Below, piece by piece: positions 5,429 through 10,756 of a DNA stretch of 11,915 nucleotides (position 1 is its first letter; each line of letters begins with the position of its first letter). This DNA is from Pseudolabrys sp. (lineage in GTDB: Bacteria > Pseudomonadota > Alphaproteobacteria > Rhizobiales > Xanthobacteraceae): the NCBI GenBank assembly GCA_029945495.1, contig JAQSCR010000399.1, forward strand, positions 10,882-22,796, in the 5' to 3' direction. The translations under genes were made by a program, and so were the position numbers. The notes below the pieces were generated by a model. That model made no database searches. It saw only the letters and a program-made list of their open reading frames with translations, and was not told the origin of the DNA.

Positions 5429-7552
5429 ATGACCGACATCAGCGCCGCTTCGACCCCCGCGACCAGCGGCTTCAAGATTCCCAGCCTCAGCGCGATGGGC
5501 GAAGCGCTCAAACGCGGCGACATGGGCCTGGCGGTCGGCGTCCTCGTCATTCTGGTGATCCTGATCCTGCCCTTGCCGCCGGTCCTGCTCGACATGGCGC
5601 TGGCGGTGTCGATCATCCTGTCGATCCTGATCCTGATGACGGCGCTGTTCATCCACACGCCGCTGGAATTCTCCGCCTTCCCGACCGTGCTGTTGATCGC
5701 GACCATGCTGCGGTTGTCGCTCAACCTCGCCTCGACCCGCCTGATCCTGTCGCACGGTCATGAGGGCGGCGCCGCCGCCGGCCATGTCATCGAGGCGTTC
5801 GGCAATTTCGTGATGAGCGGCAATTTCGTCATCGGCATCATCGTGTTCACGATCCTGGTGATCGTCAACTTCGTCGTCATCACCAAGGGCTCGGGCCGTA
5901 TCGCCGAAGTCGCCGCCCGCTTCCACCTCGACGCCATGCCGGGCAAGCAGATGGCGATCGACGCCGACATGTCGGCCGGCCTGATCGACGAGAACGAAGC
6001 CCGCGCCCGCCGCAAAACGCTGGAAGCCGAAGGCGGCTTTTTCGGCGCCATGGACGGCGCCTCCAAATTCGTGCGCGGCGACGCCATTGCCGGCCTCCTC
6101 GTCGTCTTCATCAACGTCATCGGCGGCATGATCATCGGCATGGCGCAGCAGGGCCTGACATTCGCCGACGCCGCGCGCTCCTACACGCTGCTGACCGTCG
6201 GCGACGGCCTGGTGACGCAGGTGCCGGCGCTGATCGTCTCCACCGCCGCCGGCCTCCTGGTGTCGAAGGCCGGCATTGCCGGCTCCGCCGACAAGGCGAT
6301 GATGAAGCAGCTGTCCGGCTACCCGAAGGCGCTCGGCATGTCCGGCGGCGTCATGCTGATCATGTCGCTGTTGCCCGGCATTCCGTTCCTGCCGTTCGTG
6401 TTCCTCGGCGGCGGGGCCTCGGCGCTGGCCTATGTCTTCCACAAGCGCGCCAAGGTCATCGCCGCGACCGCAGCGACCAAGGCGGCGACCGAGACCAAGA
6501 CCGCGGAAGCGGCCGAGGAGCCGATCGCGACCGCGCTCAAGATCGACGATCTCAAGGTCGAACTGGGTTATGCGCTGCTGCCGCTGGTCAATTCGCCGGA
6601 CGGCTCAGACCGCCTGACCGAGCAGATCAAGGCGCTGCGCCGTTCGCTCGCCGGCGAGATGGGCTTCGTGATGCCGGCGGTGCGCATCCTCGACAACGTC
6701 AATCTCGACTCCAACACCTATGTCATCAAGGTCAAGGAAGTCGAAGCCGGCTCCGGCAAGATCTGGGCCGGCCATTACATGGTCATGGACCCGGCCGGCG
6801 GCCAGGTGAACCTGCCCGGCACCCACACCACCGAGCCGACCTTCGGCCTGCCGGCGACCTGGGTCGATGCCAGCATCAAGGAAGAAGCGGCGATGCAGGG
6901 CTACACCGTGGTCGACGCCGCCACCGTGCTGTCGACGCATCTGACCGAATTGCTCAAAGGCAACATGGCGGACCTGTTGTCCTACGGCGAAGTGCAGAAG
7001 CTGCTCAAGGATCTGCCGAAAGAGCAGAGCGAACTGCTCAAGGACCTGGTGCCGACGCTCATCACCACCTCGGGCATTCAGCGCGTGCTGCAGATCCTGC
7101 TCGGCGAGCGCGTCTCGATCCGCGATCTCTCCACCATCCTGGAAGGCATCGCCGACGGCGCCGGCTCGTCGCGCAACCCGGTCACTTTGGCCGAGCACGT
7201 GCGCGCCCGCATCGCGCGCCAGATCTGCGCGCAATACACCACGCACAACGGCTATCTGCCGCTGATCGCTTTGTCGGCGAAGTGGGAGCAGGCCTTCGCC
7301 GAGTCGATCGTCGGCCAGGGCGACGATCGCCATCTGGCGATGCAGCCGTCGCGACTGTCGGAATTCATCGCTTTGGTGCGCGAGAAATTCGAAGCGGCGG
7401 CGCGCGAAGGCGAAGCCCCGGTGCTGGTCACCTCGGGCAGCATCCGTCCGTTCGTACGCGGCATCGTCGAGCGCTTCCGCGCACAAACGCCGGTGATCTC
7501 GCAAAGCGAAATACACCCGCGCGCAAGGTTGAAGACGGTGGGCAGTATCTAA
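5429..7552 (+). CDS. flhA: Flagellar biosynthesis protein FlhA
   Basis: The 707-aa length and architecture fit FlhA, the nonameric export gate of the flagellar type III secretion system in the inner membrane. The N-terminal half (about residues 30-335) holds the multi-pass membrane region, including RLSLNLASTRLIL (95-107). The FHIPEP family signature covers about residues 157-180, with AARFHLDAMPGKQM and IDAD, followed by the DENEARARR segment of the cytoplasmic loop. An alanine/threonine-rich linker (about 340-370) leads to the large cytoplasmic domain (about 371-707), which docks export substrates and chaperones. That domain includes NMADLLSYGEVQKLL and RVLQILLGERVSIRDLSTILEGIAD. The start at 5429 gives the normal length; the ribosome binding site is weak (GGTAAG). 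No other flagellar gene is in the window, so flhA is isolated here. A CtrA-like box lies upstream. Confidence 0.97.
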   Translation: MTDISAASTPATSGFKIPSLSAMGEALKRGDMGLAVGVLVILVILILPLPPVLLDMALAVSIILSILILMTALFIHTPLEFSAFPTVLLIATMLRLSLNLASTRLILSHGHEGGAAAGHVIEAFGNFVMSGNFVIGIIVFTILVIVNFVVITKGSGRIAEVAARFHLDAMPGKQMAIDADMSAGLIDENEARARRKTLEAEGGFFGAMDGASKFVRGDAIAGLLVVFINVIGGMIIGMAQQGLTFADAARSYTLLTVGDGLVTQVPALIVSTAAGLLVSKAGIAGSADKAMMKQLSGYPKALGMSGGVMLIMSLLPGIPFLPFVFLGGGASALAYVFHKRAKVIAATAATKAATETKTAEAAEEPIATALKIDDLKVELGYALLPLVNSPDGSDRLTEQIKALRRSLAGEMGFVMPAVRILDNVNLDSNTYVIKVKEVEAGSGKIWAGHYMVMDPAGGQVNLPGTHTTEPTFGLPATWVDASIKEEAAMQGYTVVDAATVLSTHLTELLKGNMADLLSYGEVQKLLKDLPKEQSELLKDLVPTLITTSGIQRVLQILLGERVSIRDLSTILEGIADGAGSSRNPVTLAEHVRARIARQICAQYTTHNGYLPLIALSAKWEQAFAESIVGQGDDRHLAMQPSRLSEFIALVREKFEAAAREGEAPVLVTSGSIRPFVRGIVERFRAQTPVISQSEIHPRARLKTVGSI

Positions 7553-7558
7553 GGCGCC

Positions 7559-8824
7559 CTAGAATCCGCAGGCCCGCTCCAATGGCGCCAGTAAGGCGGC
7601 GGCGCCGCGCGCCGGCAAAGTCATGTCGGCGTCCTGGGTCTTCAGCGATATTTCGTCGGCCTGGCGCAGGCTCGCCAGCAGCCGCTGCGGCAGCGCAAAA
7701 CGCGCGACGGCAAAGCCGGGAACGTCGCCTTCGGCTAATATCTTGATCCGCGCCGGCGCCGAATATTCCTGGCCGCCGGCGCGCAGCTTGAGCGGCACCG
7801 CCTGGCCGTTCTTCGCGCCGCGCGGGAGCGCGGTCGAGCGCACGATGAGGGTTTGACGGCGCGGCTCGCAACTCAGATCGGCCAGCAGCCAGCCGGTGGC
7901 GGGTTTGCCGAAGGTAAGGAACGGCGCGCCGCCGTCTTCCGCGCGGCGGAAGATCCACAGCATCTGCTTGTCGTCGTCCTTGCCGTATTCCCAGCCGCTG
8001 CGCTGTTCGCAGTCCTTGCCGATCTTGTCGAAGGCGTCGATAGCTGCCGGCCCGGCCGGAAACGCCTTGCCGTCGAGCGAGAGCTTGAACGTGTTGTCCG
8101 CGGCGTCAATGAGTCCGGCAGCGAGCGCATCGGCCGGCCGGTCGGGCGGCAAGGCCCAGATGCCGTCGCCAGTCTCGACGAGCAGCGCCCGCGCCGCTGG
8201 CACGATCGCCAGCTCGGGACGTTTTTCCACGCCGCAGGCAAGCGCCACGACGTGGCGTGCGCCATCGATCGTGCCGATGCCGAAGGCCGCCGGCCGGCCA
8301 TCGGGCAAATTCTCGATACGCCAGCCATCCGGTCCGCGCGCCTGCGCGGCGGCGGTCGCAAGCGCGGTCGCGGGCGCGCTCGCCGGCGCCGTTGCCGTTG
8401 CCGTGCGCAGCGTGCGCATGTCGGCGAGCAGCCGATCGCGCAAGCCGACATGCGGCAGGAACATCCAGGTCGAGCAGAACGTGGTCGACAGGCCGCCCGC
8501 GCTTTGGTGCGCGGCGAGTGTAACGCTCTGGCCGGTTTCAAATTGAACGCCGCAGGACGCCGACGGCCCGTTCGGATGCCGCACGACGACGAACGCCTTC
8601 GCCTCGGCGCCTTTGAAACCTTCGGTGACTTCGAACGTGGTGGCCGACGCGCCGGGCGCGACTACGACGCTGCTGCGGGCTATGCCAGTAAACACCATCG
8701 TCGACTGCGCCAGGATGCCGGCGGCGGTCGGGTTGCGCTCGCAGGAACAGGCCAGCCCATCGCCGATGGCCATCAGCGATAGGATGGCAGAAAATGCGAT
8801 CGCTTTCAGATGGACGTAGCGCAC
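7559..8824 (-). CDS. Exported two-part protein: TIMP/NTR-like N-terminus and duplicated C-terminal domain
   Basis: I choose the GTG start at 8824 because GGAGGG sits 6 nt upstream. The longer frame would run through the tandem repeats at 8880-8940. The product is 421 aa. Residues 1-25 are a signal peptide ending GDGLA. Cleavage leaves an N-terminal Cys-Ser-Cys (C26, C28), the start used by TIMP/NTR-fold domains. The following NPTAAGILAQSTMVFTGIA and the later C91 and C117 fit the two disulfides of that fold. An Ala/Thr/Pro linker (about 139-163) leads to the second half. There, two segments look homologous: VVALACGVEKRPELAIV to C272, and LLADLSCEPRRQTLIV to C419, each ending with an L-x-G/PA-GAAA-type helix before a cysteine. 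The likely location is periplasmic, and the function is unknown. It is convergent with flhA, 6 bp apart. Confidence 0.75.
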   Translation of the reverse strand: MRYVHLKAIAFSAILSLMAIGDGLACSCERNPTAAGILAQSTMVFTGIARSSVVVAPGASATTFEVTEGFKGAEAKAFVVVRHPNGPSASCGVQFETGQSVTLAAHQSAGGLSTTFCSTWMFLPHVGLRDRLLADMRTLRTATATAPASAPATALATAAAQARGPDGWRIENLPDGRPAAFGIGTIDGARHVVALACGVEKRPELAIVPAARALLVETGDGIWALPPDRPADALAAGLIDAADNTFKLSLDGKAFPAGPAAIDAFDKIGKDCEQRSGWEYGKDDDKQMLWIFRRAEDGGAPFLTFGKPATGWLLADLSCEPRRQTLIVRSTALPRGAKNGQAVPLKLRAGGQEYSAPARIKILAEGDVPGFAVARFALPQRLLASLRQADEISLKTQDADMTLPARGAAALLAPLERACGF

Positions 8825-8879
8825 CTGCAACCCTCCAGGGACAGCCATGAATCCCAGCACCGCCGCGCACCGGCATTGC

Positions 8880-8940
8880 GCTGGATCAAGCGGCCTTGCG
8901 GCTGGATCGGGCGCCATGCCGCTGGTTCAAGCGCTTTGCG
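8880..8940. repeat. Three tandem 20-21 bp direct repeats
   Basis: Three units start with GCTGGATC (8880), GCTGGATC (8901) and GCTGGTTC (8921). They are 21, 20 and 20 bp long and mostly end in TTGCG or similar. CGGCATTGCG at 8871-8880 looks like a trailing half of an earlier unit. They lie in the 262-bp space between the divergent genes at 8824 and 9087. The two-helical-turn spacing would put the units on the same face of the DNA, as for repeated regulator sites. They could also be a simple tandem duplication. Confidence 0.7.
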
Positions 8941-9008
8941 CGCGTATCGGGGCCAGCGCCAATAGCTCGCGGCGGTAGGCTCGATTTAAGCATAATCGCG
9001 CCCCGCCC

Positions 9009-9038
9009 CTGTAAAGCCACGAATTTAGGCCTATATAG
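9009..9038 (+). promoter_or_regulatory. Weak candidate promoter for the 91-aa gene
   Basis: TATATAG at 9032-9038 could serve as a -10 element. Seventeen bases upstream is CTGTAA, a poor -35. The site is about 48 bp before the GTG start, in a locally AT-rich patch of an otherwise GC-rich spacer. This is suggestive only. Confidence 0.25.
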
Positions 9039-9086
9039 AGCGAACCCCATTAGTCCTCCGGTCGCCCGGCGTTTTGGAGATTTATC

Positions 9087-9362
9087 GTGAGAAAATTTGA
9101 TTTTTCCGCCCCGGCGGAGCTTTTTCCGTCCCGTAACCGCAAGATCGCCAGCAAGGTCCGCTATCGTCGCTTCGATACGGCCGCCGACGCCATTCGCTTC
9201 GCGGTCGAGGAATTGCCGGAGCCGCTGTTGCTCGGCGCCTATATCGAGATCAACGAAGCCCGCCTTGGCCACAAGGACATCCGCGCGCTGTACGATTGCG
9301 AGAGCTATCCGCTGAAAAAGGCCGTTGCCGTCGCCGACAAGGTTGTCGCCGCCGACGCCTAA
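9087..9362 (+). CDS. Conserved-looking hypothetical protein, 91 aa
   Basis: The start is the GTG at 9087, supported by GGAG 7 nt upstream. The 91-aa product has no signal peptide or membrane helix and is probably cytoplasmic. It begins RKFDFSAPAELFPSRNRK, followed by YRRFDTAADAIRFAVEELP (a helix), then LLLGAYIEINEARLGHKDIRALYD and a short Ala/Val-rich tail. The single cysteine lies in YDCESYP. I recognise this as a type of short protein common in Bradyrhizobium and relatives, without a known function. The alternation of strand, helix and strand suggests a compact alpha/beta fold. It precedes the cold-shock gene on the same strand, but a clear promoter between them makes a separate transcript likely. 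Confidence 0.8.
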   Translation: MRKFDFSAPAELFPSRNRKIASKVRYRRFDTAADAIRFAVEELPEPLLLGAYIEINEARLGHKDIRALYDCESYPLKKAVAVADKVVAADA

Positions 9363-9397
9363 AAGGCAATGCAAGACACGTCGAATTGCTTAGGCAT

Positions 9398-9426
9398 TTG
9401 ACGGTTTTCGCCTTTTCGTATATGTA
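9398..9426 (+). promoter_or_regulatory. Promoter of the cold-shock gene
   Basis: TTGACG at 9398-9403 is a near-consensus -35. A 17-bp spacer leads to TATGTA at 9421-9426 as -10. Transcription would begin near 9433, leaving a leader of about 150 nt before the cold-shock ATG, a length typical of such genes. Confidence 0.6.
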
Positions 9427-9432
9427 AAGCCC

Positions 9433-9583
9433 GTTGAAACTTTAGTTTTCGGTTATGCCTTGCTGCGCTGCCCTGTTGGGCGCTTGTCAATGCACCCCCT
9501 AAAACTCGGTGTTTCGATCGCACAGGCGACAATCGCCTGCGCGTATCCCAACGCAAGCAGCGCATAACGAAAAAGGTGCCACG
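9433..9583 (+). promoter_or_regulatory. Long structured 5' leader of the cold-shock gene
   Basis: About 150 nt lie between the predicted transcription start and the ATG. The region has at least two hairpins: a GCCC/GGGC stem near 9468-9481, and CAGGCGA-CAA-TCGCCTG at 9523-9539. Cold-shock mRNAs commonly have long leaders that refold at low temperature and control stability and translation. The length and stems are seen directly; thermosensing is inferred from the family. Confidence 0.45.
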
Positions 9584-9787
9584 ATGGCGACAGGTACGGT
9601 CAAGTTCTTCAATACCCAAAAGGGTTTCGGTTTCATCACCCCGAGCGATGGCTCGAAAGACGTCTTCGTGCACATCAGCGCCGTCGAACGCGCCGGCATG
9701 AGCACCCTCAACGAAGGCCAGCGCCTTTCGTATGAAATCGTCACCGAGCGCGGCAAGCAGGCCGCCTCCAACCTGCAAAACGCCTGA
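9584..9787 (+). CDS. cspA: Cold-shock protein, CspA family
   Basis: The 67-aa product is a single cold-shock domain: MATGTVKFFNTQKGFGFITP with RNP1 KGFGFI (13-18), RNP2 VFVHIS (27-32) and the C-terminal strand GQRLSYEIVTERGKQAASNL. It binds single-stranded nucleic acid and acts as an RNA chaperone in the cytoplasm. The start is the ATG at 9584, with AAAAGG about 7 nt upstream. The frame is open further upstream, to 9509, but that part is the leader and shows no cold-shock homology. It has its own promoter, long leader and terminator, so it is a monocistronic unit. Alphaproteobacteria carry several such paralogs, so the exact symbol is uncertain, and it need not be cold-inducible. Confidence 0.95.
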   Translation: MATGTVKFFNTQKGFGFITPSDGSKDVFVHISAVERAGMSTLNEGQRLSYEIVTERGKQAASNLQNA

Positions 9788-9821
9788 CCGGCGCCGTCTA
9801 TAGTCGCTGATAATGTAGCGG

Positions 9822-9849
9822 AACGCCCGGCTTCTCGGCCGGGCGTTTT
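9822..9849 (+). terminator. Terminator of the cold-shock gene
   Basis: A perfect 10-bp stem AACGCCCGGC / GCCGGGCGTT with a TTCTCG loop runs into four T. It lies 34 bp after the cold-shock stop codon. Confidence 0.85.
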
Positions 9850-9859
9850 CGTTTCCGCG

Positions 9860-9903
9860 CAAAAATAAAAGCCAAGAACAAAAACTAAAAAACAAAACAA
9901 AGA
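9860..9903. other. Strongly A-rich tract between cold-shock and 64-aa genes
   Basis: This stretch is nearly all A on the plus strand (for example AAAAATAAAAG and AAAAACTAAAAAACAAAAC) in GC-rich surroundings. It follows the terminator of the cold-shock gene and ends about 14 bp before the next ATG. It may form an unstructured, AU-rich leader or curved upstream DNA for the 64-aa gene. On the opposite strand it is a T-rich run. Confidence 0.5.
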
Positions 9904-9917
9904 ATGCGAACGCGCCT

Positions 9918-10112
9918 ATGACTCACAAATTCGCCTCCGGCCAGGACGTGTTTTACGAGCCGACTTTCGGCAAAGCGGCGGCGCGTGGGCAATACAAGGT
10001 GGTGCGGCCGCTGCCGGTCGAAAACGACAACCGACTGTCCTATCGCATCAAGAGCCTGGCCGAGAATTTCGAGCGCATCGCCGAAGAGCATCAGCTCAGC
10101 ACCGTCGAGTAG
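9918..10112 (+). CDS. Small hypothetical protein, 64 aa
   Basis: The ATG at 9918 opens a 64-aa frame. No Shine-Dalgarno sequence is obvious, but the preceding A-rich leader could make the site accessible. The sequence reads as a small beta-barrel: FASGQDVFYEPTFG, then GQYKVVRPLPVEND, then RLSYRIKSLAENFERIAEEHQL. The pattern of G..V.Y followed by G.Y.VVR.LP and YRIKS is one I recognise from short hypotheticals of rhizobia and relatives, and it recalls SH3-like or KOW-like folds. The C-terminal part is acidic and helical. It is cytoplasmic, with no signal peptide. The function is unknown. It sits between the cold-shock gene and the stress-promoter-controlled membrane peptide. Confidence 0.7.
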   Translation: MTHKFASGQDVFYEPTFGKAAARGQYKVVRPLPVENDNRLSYRIKSLAENFERIAEEHQLSTVE

Positions 10113-10220
10113 CGCCGGCCGACGCTGGCGCGGCCGCGGGCCGCGCGGACGGCCACTCCATTGGAATTTAAGATGAATGAGCGACCGCCCTGGCCGCGCC
10201 GTCGGGCGGCCACGCCGGCG
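10113..10220. repeat. GC-rich inverted-repeat element
   Basis: The left part contains a perfect hairpin GCGCGGCC-GCG-GGCCGCGC (10128-10146). The outer arms also pair imperfectly: GCGCCGGC near 10112-10119 and GGCGCGGCC (10127-10135) have complements at 10212-10221 and 10192-10200. Between the arms is an AT-richer centre (about 10156-10180). The whole can fold into one long branched structure. It has no T-run and so is not a canonical terminator. It could be a REP-like palindromic element or a structured untranslated RNA. Confidence 0.45.
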
Positions 10221-10250
10221 CGCGGACTTCACAATCTTTCACCGTTCCGT

Positions 10251-10279
10251 GATGCCGCCTTGGGAACTATGGCGGCATC
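10251..10279. promoter_or_regulatory. Perfect dyad overlapping the EcfG promoter
   Basis: GATGCCGCC and GGCGGCATC form a perfect 9-bp inverted repeat around an 11-bp centre. The centre contains the -35 element of the EcfG-type promoter, and the right arm lies in the promoter spacer. No T-run follows, so an operator for a second regulator is more likely than a terminator. Confidence 0.5.
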
Positions 10280-10287
10280 CATACGTT
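10263..10287 (+). promoter_or_regulatory. EcfG-type general stress promoter
   Basis: GGAAC at 10263-10267 and CGTT at 10284-10287 are separated by exactly 16 bp. This is the published alphaproteobacterial EcfG consensus GGAAC-N16/17-CGTT. The predicted start near 10294 gives a leader of about 65 nt before the membrane-peptide ATG at 10359. All other GGAAC occurrences I noticed in the window lack a correctly spaced CGTT. Confidence 0.7.
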
Positions 10288-10358
10288 GATGAGTGAACGA
10301 TTTGCTTGAACCTTTCCCTGGGCCGGAACGACAGAGAACCGTGACCATGGAGGATGCC

Positions 10359-10568
10359 ATGAACTGGTCGATGTACACCGCCGATCGCACCACCCACCTC
10401 AAGATCGTGGTGGTTGGACTTTGCGCCGCGCTGCTGATCGCCGTGATCGCCCTCTCTGCCCGCGAACTCAATCTCGGCGTCGATATCATGTCGGCGCAGG
10501 GGCCAACCGTTTACAAGGCCGGCGGCCCGGTGGCTTTTACCAGCCGCGACGGCGCCACCATTCGCTAG
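10359..10568 (+). CDS. Small single-helix membrane protein, 69 aa
   Basis: The start is the ATG at 10359, with GGAGG 5 nt upstream. Upstream in-frame ATGs (10293, 10347) have no such site. The N-terminal MNWSMYTADRTTHLKI is followed by one hydrophobic helix at about residues 17-33 (VVVGLCAALLIAVIAL). A hydrophilic tail of about 35 residues contains VYKAGGPVAFTSRDGATIR. It is probably an inner-membrane protein with a short tail on either side. This matches a short membrane hypothetical I associate with Bradyrhizobium and relatives; no function is known. The promoter in front matches the EcfG general-stress consensus, so induction by the PhyR-NepR-EcfG cascade is likely. It has its own terminator and is therefore a single-gene transcript. 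Confidence 0.78.
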   Translation: MNWSMYTADRTTHLKIVVVGLCAALLIAVIALSARELNLGVDIMSAQGPTVYKAGGPVAFTSRDGATIR

Positions 10569-10598
10569 CTTTCCTTTTCTGAGCCTCCCCCCGACTGG

Positions 10599-10626
10599 CG
10601 CGCCGGATTTTCCGGCGCGTTTTTTT
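10599..10626 (+). terminator. Terminator of the small membrane protein gene
   Basis: A 9-bp stem CGCGCCGGA / TCCGGCGCG with a TTT loop is followed by seven T. It lies about 30 bp after the stop codon and is the best intrinsic terminator in the window. Confidence 0.92.
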
Positions 10627-10756
10627 AAAGCTATCGCCAGCGGCAATCGGCCGCCCGCCCTCCCCCGGCTCCGCCCCTTGCTTCGCCACGCAAATGCCGC
10701 AGGGTGTTGGCACTCACCGAATCGTCAAAGCCGCCCGACAGGAAACGAAGCCCGCC

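Noticed and set aside
5378..6442. Minus-strand open frame of about 354 codons opposite flhA
   Set aside because: Its composition is dominated by His, Asp, Gln and Arg, and it lies fully opposite unmistakable FlhA sequence.
8458..8483. EcfG-like GGAAC-N17-CGTG
   Set aside because: The final base mismatches the consensus, and the site is inside a coding region with no gene starting downstream on that strand.
8825..8917. Upstream extension of the exported 421-aa gene to an ATG at 8917 or 8848
   Set aside because: The extension would translate the tandem repeats and bury the signal peptide. GGAGGG is placed correctly for the GTG at 8824.
8880..8940. CRISPR array or replication iterons
   Set aside because: There are only three contiguous units, with no spacers, no cas genes, and no replication initiator or partition genes nearby.
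8886..9374. Minus-strand open frame of about 162 codons opposite the 91-aa gene
   Set aside because: It has no ribosome binding site or recognisable motif, and the plus-strand 91-aa gene has a proper start and a familiar sequence.
9820..9847. EcfG promoter GGAAC...CGTT after the cold-shock gene
   Set aside because: The spacer is 19 bp, and both elements are simply the arms of the terminator hairpin.
9359..9895. Minus-strand open frame of about 178 codons across the cold-shock gene
   Set aside because: It runs through the promoter, leader, gene and terminator of the cold-shock unit and has no family features.
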